DNA of 9,681 bases from an uncultured Oscillospiraceae bacterium. Lineage in GTDB: Bacteria; Bacillota; Clostridia; Oscillospirales; Oscillospiraceae. Location of the stretch: contig CAADUV010000189.1 in assembly GCA_900752305.1 (NCBI GenBank), forward strand, positions 1 through 9,681, in the 5' to 3' direction. The number at the start of each line of letters is the position of its first letter. The stretch's first letter is position 1. Of the stretch, positions 5,444 to 9,681 are shown one piece after another. The position numbers and the translations under genes were made by a program. The notes under the pieces were generated by a model. The model was not told the origin of the DNA. It ran no database searches and saw only the letters and a program-made list of their open reading frames with translations.

Positions 5444-7147
5444 TTACTTCTTGATGGTAACGGTCTTGGAACCGCTCCAGGAGGAATAATAAACCTTGCC
5501 GCTGATGACCTTGTAGGTACGGACGCGGACATAGTACTTCTTATTCTTAGACAGCTTGGTCAGGTACTTGGAAGTAGCCTTGGTATTGACATACTTTGCA
5601 GACTTGTAGCTCTTGTTGGTCGCATACTGAATCTGATAGCCGGAGATGGAGGAAGCCTTCTTCAGATAGACCTTTGCCTTCTTGCCACTGTAGTTCTTGA
5701 CCTTGGTGACATAGGAAGCCTTGACAACGATCTTCGCAGTGGTCTTATGCGTCTTGCTCAGAACCTTGCCGCAGTCGGCGCAGCGGACAACCAGATCATA
5801 GGAACCGCCCTTCTTGGTGGTAGCGGCGACTACGTTTTCCTTCTTTGCTGCTGCTGCAGTGTGCTTGCCGGTGGCGGGAATCTTGATGGTAGCGTAAACT
5901 TCTTTGTCGCCACAGACCTTGCAGGGGTTGACCAGGTTGTAATGGCCGTCCTTGGTGCAAGTAGCCTTTACGATGCTTTCTTCATCGGGAACATAGACAT
6001 CAGTGCGATCATGACCATGGGAATAATTATTGTAGTAGGGAACAGTAACTTCTTCAGTGACTGCCTTGGTCGGATGCACGCCATTGACTTCTGCCTTGCT
6101 ATAGTCAGTAACTTCGTAAGTAACCTTGTAAGTCTTGGAACCAGCAACGCAATCGAACTTAGGCTCAACAGTCTTGTCGGCTACGAGTTCGACCTTAACA
6201 GGCTTTGCCAGATCATCGTCCTTGTTAATCTTATTGGCAGCGCAGACGGTGCACTTGCTGTCAACCTTGAACAGATCCGTATCAGTCTTAGTAGTCTTGG
6301 TTACAAAATCATAACCATTGTTCAGAGCAATCTTATACTCGAAGGTATGGGGGAGGGGTGCAATGGGGAACTTCGTTGCCCGGACAATAGCGGTTTCAGT
6401 GAACATGGTGCCGCTAGCATAGAGTTTCTGTCCACAGTCGTTGCACTGAATGTAATGATATGCCTCACCGGGCTTGCTACAGGTAGCAGCATCGATGACT
6501 TCTTCAAATTCCTTCGGTTTACCTTTTTCATCCTTGATGAACTGATGATCGACAATGGGGCTATTAACAGTAATGGCTTCAACATAGTTCTTGCAACCAG
6601 CGCAGTACTTCTTGAAAGTAGCCTTGCCAGTAGCTTTGCAAGTGGCGGTGTTAGAGACACACTTAAAGGTGCCTTCGGTTTCTACGGCTGCAGCCAGAGC
6701 ATTGAAATCCATCTTTGCTTCTTGCTCAGTGATAGCAGCGTGCTTGCCAGTTGCCTTAGCAGTTACAAACTTGTCGGAATAGAAAGATTTACCATCGACA
6801 GTAATGTAATAGGTGATAGTAGCGTCCTGGGCACATTTAACAGGCGTCACTACAACGCTGACCGCAATATCACCACTCAAATCCTTACCATCTTTGTCAA
6901 CAGCGACATAAGAGGTGCCAGTAGCAACCTTTTTCTCGATGATTTTGCCACTTACGGTTTCTTCGGAAGCGTTTGGGTGTGCATCACAACTTTTGGTAAT
7001 AGTAAAACTACCGTCTGCTTCAATCGCAGCACTGCGTGCAGTAGGTTTGCCGGAATGAGCAGTAGCAAAAGAGGGAATCTGCAGGAAACTGACACACATG
7101 GCCAGGACCAAGACCAGCGCCTGCAGACGTTTGGACGTTTGCTTCAT
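5444..7147 (-). CDS. Secreted Cys-knuckle repeat protein with C-terminal Fn3-like module
   Basis: A 567-residue secreted protein. Residues 1-30 are a signal peptide (MKQTSKR, a hydrophobic core, FATA|HS). The body contains five CxxC knuckles at 182/185, 235/238, 299/302, 409/412 and 456/459. Three belong to a recognisable repeat of form ATC-x-K-x-G-x-Y-x-x-x-x-x-C-x-x-C-G (about 220-239, 395-413, 441-460), as seen in many gut clostridial surface proteins. The C-terminal 90 residues (about 478-567) form a lysine-rich Fn3-like module ('ISGYQIQYATNKSYKSAKYV', 'KKYYVRVRTYKVISGKVYYS') common at the ends of such proteins. The knuckles may bind zinc or form disulphides; no catalytic motif is visible. 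GAGGA nine bases upstream sets the start. Base composition is clearly AT-richer than both neighbours. It is a single-gene unit with its own promoter and terminator. Ligand or role is unknown. Confidence 0.8.
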   Translation of the reverse strand: MKQTSKRLQALVLVLAMCVSFLQIPSFATAHSGKPTARSAAIEADGSFTITKSCDAHPNASEETVSGKIIEKKVATGTSYVAVDKDGKDLSGDIAVSVVVTPVKCAQDATITYYITVDGKSFYSDKFVTAKATGKHAAITEQEAKMDFNALAAAVETEGTFKCVSNTATCKATGKATFKKYCAGCKNYVEAITVNSPIVDHQFIKDEKGKPKEFEEVIDAATCSKPGEAYHYIQCNDCGQKLYASGTMFTETAIVRATKFPIAPLPHTFEYKIALNNGYDFVTKTTKTDTDLFKVDSKCTVCAANKINKDDDLAKPVKVELVADKTVEPKFDCVAGSKTYKVTYEVTDYSKAEVNGVHPTKAVTEEVTVPYYNNYSHGHDRTDVYVPDEESIVKATCTKDGHYNLVNPCKVCGDKEVYATIKIPATGKHTAAAAKKENVVAATTKKGGSYDLVVRCADCGKVLSKTHKTTAKIVVKASYVTKVKNYSGKKAKVYLKKASSISGYQIQYATNKSYKSAKYVNTKATSKYLTKLSKNKKYYVRVRTYKVISGKVYYSSWSGSKTVTIKK

Positions 7148-7201
7148 GATACTTTTTCCTCACTTTTTCTTAAATTTTCCCAATGACCTCTGGGTATACA
7201 T

Positions 7202-7230
7202 ATCTTATCACAAGTGAAATGCGATTGCAA
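7202..7230 (-). promoter_or_regulatory. Possible promoter of the Cys-knuckle protein gene
   Basis: On the minus strand TTGCAA (7225-7230) and TAAGAT (7202-7207) are 17 bp apart, each matching four of six consensus bases, giving a leader of about 50 nt. The surrounding DNA is very AT-rich, so other hexamer pairs are possible. Confidence 0.35.
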
Positions 7231-7577
7231 TACAATTTAAAAATTTCTTAAAAAAGATAGAAAATGACAAACGCGCTACAGAAATTCGGCGAAGTTGTGA
7301 AATATGTTACGAAAAGTAGCGCAAAATACATTCAAAAAGCATACACAAATATCACACAAAAAGTTATACAATTAGAATCACGGGAAGCTACAGTTGTGCG
7401 GGAACTGAGGCCTCCGAAAGATGGAATGACAAGGAAAATGTTCCGGATTTAGCGCGAAAAGATAAAATGAAGGAATATTTTACAGACATTACTACAATTG
7501 ACTATTCTAGTGACATTTCCCCCAAAAAGTTGGAAAAATGCACGTTACCGCATAAACCTATGATTGAGGTGAAACCG
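7231..7577. other. AT-rich intergenic stretch without a convincing gene
   Basis: About 350 bases lie between the promoter of the Cys-knuckle gene and the ribbon-helix-helix gene. A 62-codon frame (7264-7452, +) is open, but its ATG has no ribosome binding site and the protein matches nothing I know. The frame of the next gene stays open back to 7467, also without an SD there. The strand is A-rich on the plus side (7255-7380). No clear terminator, repeat or tRNA is seen. It probably holds the promoter and leader of the downstream gene. Confidence 0.5.
7479..7508 (+). promoter_or_regulatory. Weak candidate promoter of the ribbon-helix-helix gene
   Basis: TTTACA (7479-7484) and TATTCT (7503-7508) are 18 bp apart, five and four of six consensus bases. 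Transcription near 7515 would give a leader of about 60 nt to the ATG at 7578. In AT-rich DNA such pairs occur by chance. Confidence 0.3.
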
Positions 7578-7790
7578 ATGCGAAAGTTTAAAATCCCCAA
7601 TATCCCGGCAACAGAACCCAAGAGCATCCGTTTTCCCGTCGATGTGATATCTGAAGTGGAAGACACCATTCGTGGGAGGGACTGCACCTTCTCCGCTTTT
7701 GTGGTCGAGGCTGTGCGCGTCGCTCTGGAGAGCCTCCGGGAAGAGGATGAGGAGGCAGAGGCACAGGACGAGGACACAAGAGAACAATAA
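7578..7790 (+). CDS. Small ribbon-helix-helix-type protein with acidic tail
   Basis: A 70-residue protein with the Arc/CopG-like ribbon-helix-helix pattern: beta strand 'KSIRFP' (15-20), helix 1 'VDVISEVEDTIRG' (21-33), a turn, and helix 2 'TFSAFVVEAVRVALESL' (37-53). The last 17 residues are nearly all Glu/Asp plus a few others (REEDEEAEAQDEDTREQ). RHH proteins dimerise and insert the strand into the DNA major groove, so a transcriptional regulator is likely; its target is unknown. The start at 7578 is preferred over the upstream ATG at 7467 because GAGGTGA lies at 7566-7572 with good spacing and the RHH pattern begins just after it. No toxin gene accompanies it, arguing against a type II antitoxin. 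It stands alone on the plus strand between two minus-strand genes and is followed at once by a terminator. The acidic tail could reduce DNA affinity or bind a partner. Confidence 0.72.
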   Translation: MRKFKIPNIPATEPKSIRFPVDVISEVEDTIRGRDCTFSAFVVEAVRVALESLREEDEEAEAQDEDTREQ

Positions 7791-7796
7791 CGGACG

Positions 7797-7835
7797 AAAA
7801 AGCCGCACCCTAGAGGAGTAGGGTACGGCTTTTTT
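7797..7835. terminator. Bidirectional intrinsic terminator
   Basis: AGCCG-C-ACCCTA (7801-7812) pairs with TAGGGT-A-CGGCT (7819-7830), with one C-A mismatch and a 6-nt loop, flanked by AAAAA on the left and TTTTTT on the right. It ends the ribbon-helix-helix gene (stop 7790), and on the minus strand can end the HtrA transcript, whose stop is at 7988. Confidence 0.88.
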
Positions 7836-7858
7836 CTGTGTTCGGTCGGGATCGCGTG

Positions 7859-7888
7859 AGAAGGGACGCCACAGTGGGCGTCCCTTCT
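7859..7888. repeat. Perfect 12-bp inverted repeat of unassigned role
   Basis: AGAAGGGACGCC (7859-7870) and GGCGTCCCTTCT (7877-7888) form a perfect stem with a 6-nt loop. Neither strand has a U-rich tail, so it is not a standard terminator by itself. It lies in the 3' UTR of the HtrA transcript, 24 bases before the terminator stem reached on the minus strand, and may protect the mRNA 3' end or help termination. The rest of 7889-7987 shows only a short tandem repeat (TGAGTGTGT twice, 7942-7959). Confidence 0.6.
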
Positions 7889-7987
7889 GGTAGGAAAAAA
7901 CATGAAAAAGAAAACTGCTTGGGTTTGGTTGAATGAAAAAGTGAGTGTGTTGAGTGTGTTTGATATTGGAACGGATGGCTGCGCGTC

Positions 7988-9445
7988 TTACCACCCGGAG
8001 TTCCCGAAGGGCCAGCTGTAATAGTACTGACCGCCCTGGCCCTGCTGACCTTGACCACTCTGGCCGCTCTGGCCTTGCTGGCTCTGGCCGCTCTGACCCT
8101 GCTGATCCTGCTGGCTGTCCTGCTCCTCATCGGAGTTGGGCTGCTGCTCGTCCAGGGTCACCTTCAGGGTGGTGAAGTCCTTGTCCCGGTATACGGTCAG
8201 GGTCATCTCGTCTCCGGCCTTATGGGTGTTCTTGGCGTCGATCAGCTCAGCGCTGGTGGTGATGTCCTTGCCGTCCACCTGAGTGATGATGTCGCCCACC
8301 TGCAGGCCGGCCTTTTCGGCACAGGAACCGCTCTTGACGCTGTTGACGTATGCGCCCACCTTCATGTTGGAATACTGCTGGGCGGTGACCGAGGAGACGG
8401 TGGAGACGGTGATGCCCAGGTAGGGCTTGCCGGTGACGTAGCCGTGCTTCATCAGGTCGCTCAGGATGGTCTGGACGTCATTGATGGGGATGGCGAAGCC
8501 GATGCCCTCGATGGACGCCTCGTTGCTGGAGAAGGTGCTGGTGCCGCTGGAATACTTGGCGTTGATGATGCCGATGACCTCGCCGTACTGGTTGAACAGG
8601 GGGCCGCCGGAGTTGCCGGAGTTGACGGTGCAGTCGGTCTGGAGCAGCTTCATGGCGGTGCCGTCGCTCATGGAGATGGCACGGTCCTTGGCACTGACCA
8701 CGCCGGTGGTCAAGGTGTTGGCCAGGGTGCCCAGGGCGTTGCCGATGGCGGTGACGCTGTCGCCTACGGTCAGGGAGGAGCTATCCCCCAGGACCACGGC
8801 GGGGAAGGTGGTCTTGTCGGCGTTCTTCACCTTCAGGACGGCGGTGTCCAGGTCGGAGTCGCTGCCCACCACTTCTGCTTCGTAGCTGGTGGAGTCCTGG
8901 GTGACAACGGAGATGGCGGTGGCGCCGTCGATGACGTGGTGACAGGTGAGGATATAGCCGTCCTCACTGATGAAGAAGCCGGTGCCGGCCCCCTCGCCGT
9001 TGGAGGTCTTCACGTTGACGGAGACCACGCTCTTGCCATAAGTGGAATAGATCTGGGAAGAGGTCATGGTGTCACCGGCCTTGACCTTGGTGGTGGACAC
9101 CTCGGTGCCGCCGGAACCGGAGTCGGTGCGGTCGCTGACGGCCACAGAGGTGGAACCGCCGCTGGAGGAACTGAACCCGCTGCTCACCACGCCGCCGACT
9201 CCGCCGCCCACCAGGGCAGCGGCCAGGGCGATGGCCACCACGGAACCGGCGCCGAAGCGGTTATTGGAAGGCTTCTTCTGCTTGGGCGGTTTGTTCCCGG
9301 CGTCCTTTCGACGCTGGAAGAAGCCGGGTTTCGGTTCTCCGCTCCGTTCCCGACCGTTCAATTCAGGGCCGGTGTAGTGGTAGGTGCTATGGTTCAGGTT
9401 GGGCTGGGTATCGTGATTGTCATTTGGATTCTGGTTAAAGTACAT
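7988..9445 (-). CDS. Membrane-anchored HtrA/DegP-like serine protease (S1C) with PDZ domain
   Basis: A 485-residue envelope quality-control protease that would degrade misfolded proteins outside the membrane. A polar cytoplasmic N-terminus (about 1-65) is followed by one Ala/Gly/Val-rich membrane segment (about 66-89) and a Ser/Gly linker. The trypsin-like domain (about 127-330) has the full triad: His170 in ILTCHHVIDG, Asp200 in SDLDTAVLKV, Ser279 in NSGNSGGPLF. One PDZ domain follows (about 341-431: 'YLGITVS', 'KAGLQVGDIITQVDGKDI'). The C-terminus (from about 433) is an Asp/Glu then Gln/Gly/Ser-rich tail ending YYYSWPFGNSGW. ATG at 9445 is preferred to the in-frame TTG at 9448: AAAGGAG (minus strand, 9455-9461) is 9 bases from the ATG. 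Family, length and architecture fit clostridial and Bacillus HtrA. It is a single-gene unit. Its promoter carries a tandem repeat that could bind a stress response regulator. Confidence 0.93.
   Translation of the reverse strand: MYFNQNPNDNHDTQPNLNHSTYHYTGPELNGRERSGEPKPGFFQRRKDAGNKPPKQKKPSNNRFGAGSVVAIALAAALVGGGVGGVVSSGFSSSSGGSTSVAVSDRTDSGSGGTEVSTTKVKAGDTMTSSQIYSTYGKSVVSVNVKTSNGEGAGTGFFISEDGYILTCHHVIDGATAISVVTQDSTSYEAEVVGSDSDLDTAVLKVKNADKTTFPAVVLGDSSSLTVGDSVTAIGNALGTLANTLTTGVVSAKDRAISMSDGTAMKLLQTDCTVNSGNSGGPLFNQYGEVIGIINAKYSSGTSTFSSNEASIEGIGFAIPINDVQTILSDLMKHGYVTGKPYLGITVSTVSSVTAQQYSNMKVGAYVNSVKSGSCAEKAGLQVGDIITQVDGKDITTSAELIDAKNTHKAGDEMTLTVYRDKDFTTLKVTLDEQQPNSDEEQDSQQDQQGQSGQSQQGQSGQSGQGQQGQGGQYYYSWPFGNSGW
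8027..8118 (-). repeat. Low-complexity Gln/Gly/Ser coding repeat in the HtrA tail
   Basis: Irregular repeats of CAG/GGC/AGC codons encode Gly-Gln-Ser units (QSGQSQQGQSGQSGQGQQ is the core). On the plus strand this appears as repeated ctggcc/ctgctg motifs. Units are short and imperfect, prone to slippage, so tail length may vary between strains. Confidence 0.75.
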
Positions 9446-9543
9446 CAAAGTTCACTCCTTTGCTGCTGACAGCGGAGATGCATCCAGTTTATGTAGCGGT
9501 GGCTGGATTCATGCGGGGCTGTCTCCCTTTCTGTGTCTTTAGG

Positions 9544-9573
9544 ATAGTACGGTTAACTGAAACGAGACTGAAA
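9544..9573 (-). promoter_or_regulatory. HtrA promoter with tandem direct repeat overlapping the -35
   Basis: On the minus strand the -10 is TACTAT (9544-9549). At 17 bp upstream the -35 position (9567-9572) has no consensus hexamer. Instead two identical 7-bp repeats, TTTCAGT (9567-9573 and 9556-9562), stand 11 bp apart with 4-bp spacers. Seven-base direct repeats with 11-bp period are the usual site of OmpR/PhoB-type response regulators, which replace a poor -35. Bacillus htrA genes are controlled by the CssRS two-component system, so activation by an envelope-stress regulator is a reasonable inference. The mRNA would start near 9537, about 90 nt before the start codon. Confidence 0.5.
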
Positions 9574-9594
9574 AGAGTTTTAACGTTTTGTGTA

Positions 9595-9649
9595 TGAAAA
9601 GGGGAGAACCCGGTCATGGTTGTGGATGACATGAGTGGGTTCTCCCTTT
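9595..9649 (-). terminator. Terminator of a minus-strand gene beyond the right edge
   Basis: GGGAGAACCC (9602-9611) pairs with GGGTTCTCCC (9637-9646). A second small stem (GTCAT 9613-9617, ATGAC 9626-9630) lies inside the loop. The minus-strand tail reads CCTTTTCATAC, while the plus-strand tail is only TTT. No plus-strand gene precedes it, so it most likely ends a minus-strand transcript entering from the right. 9650-9681 holds no gene I can support; a GGGG-AAA-CCCC mini-hairpin sits at the edge. Confidence 0.65.
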
Positions 9650-9681
9650 GGTATGCTGTACGGAAAAAGGGGAAACCCCCA

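Noticed and set aside
7361..7374. TTATACAAT resembling a DnaA box
   Set aside because: It deviates at key positions from TTATCCACA, is single, and has no origin-associated genes nearby.
7264..7452. 62-codon plus-strand frame in the AT-rich intergenic region
   Set aside because: No SD before its ATG and no recognisable protein pattern; the length is expected by chance in A-rich DNA.
7902..8021. 39-codon plus-strand frame beginning MKKKTAWVWLNEK
   Set aside because: It has only a weak AGGA seven bases upstream and no promoter, follows a terminator, and its second part runs antisense to the conserved HtrA tail. Probably chance, though transcription of this strand would reopen it.
8051..9469. 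Long plus-strand open frame opposite htrA
   Set aside because: A Gly/Val/Leu/Asp-rich translation typical of the antisense of a GC-rich gene; no SD, and the minus frame has a full protease triad.

Overview
The window looks like a chromosomal segment of a moderately GC-rich gut-type Clostridia (Firmicutes, Oscillospiraceae-like). This is inferred from strong AGGAGG-type ribosome binding sites, a GerMN-domain lipoprotein, a stand-alone E2-like acyltransferase next to an AMP-forming acyl-CoA ligase, a membrane-anchored HtrA protease, and a secreted Cys-knuckle protein with a lysine-rich C-terminal module. No species can be named from the sequence alone.

Layout, left to right. (1) 1-861 (+) is the 3' part of a membrane-anchored protein with two bacterial Ig-like domains. 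It is separated by a bidirectional terminator from a convergent GerMN-type lipoprotein (928-1998, -). (2) A divergent promoter region (1999-2230) leads into a two-gene operon (2231-4842, +): an E2/CAT-fold acyltransferase-like protein that has lost the catalytic His, overlapping by one base an ANL-family acyl-CoA ligase. A strong bidirectional terminator closes it. (3) 4843-5260 has no large gene but is dense in signals. A 29-codon hydrophobic peptide ORF on the minus strand has its own promoter, a long structured leader and an SD held in a hairpin. A near-consensus promoter on the plus strand would make a short two-hairpin RNA antisense to its 3' end. I read this as a candidate type I toxin-antitoxin locus, the most interesting item here. 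(4) 5444-7147 (-) is a secreted, AT-richer, Cys-knuckle repeat protein. (5) 7148-7577 is an AT-rich intergenic stretch. (6) 7578-7790 (+) is a small ribbon-helix-helix protein with an acidic tail. (7) 7988-9445 (-) is a membrane-anchored HtrA/DegP-type serine protease with an intact triad, one PDZ domain and a Gln/Gly/Ser tail. Its promoter carries a tandem 11-bp-period direct repeat. (8) The right edge holds a terminator for a minus-strand gene lying beyond the window.

Most genes are surface or envelope proteins: Ig-like anchor, lipoprotein, secreted Cys-rich protein and HtrA quality-control protease. The acyltransferase/ligase pair probably works as one acyl-activating and acyl-transfer unit with unknown substrate. 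No insertion sequences, CRISPR arrays, tRNA or rRNA genes were seen.
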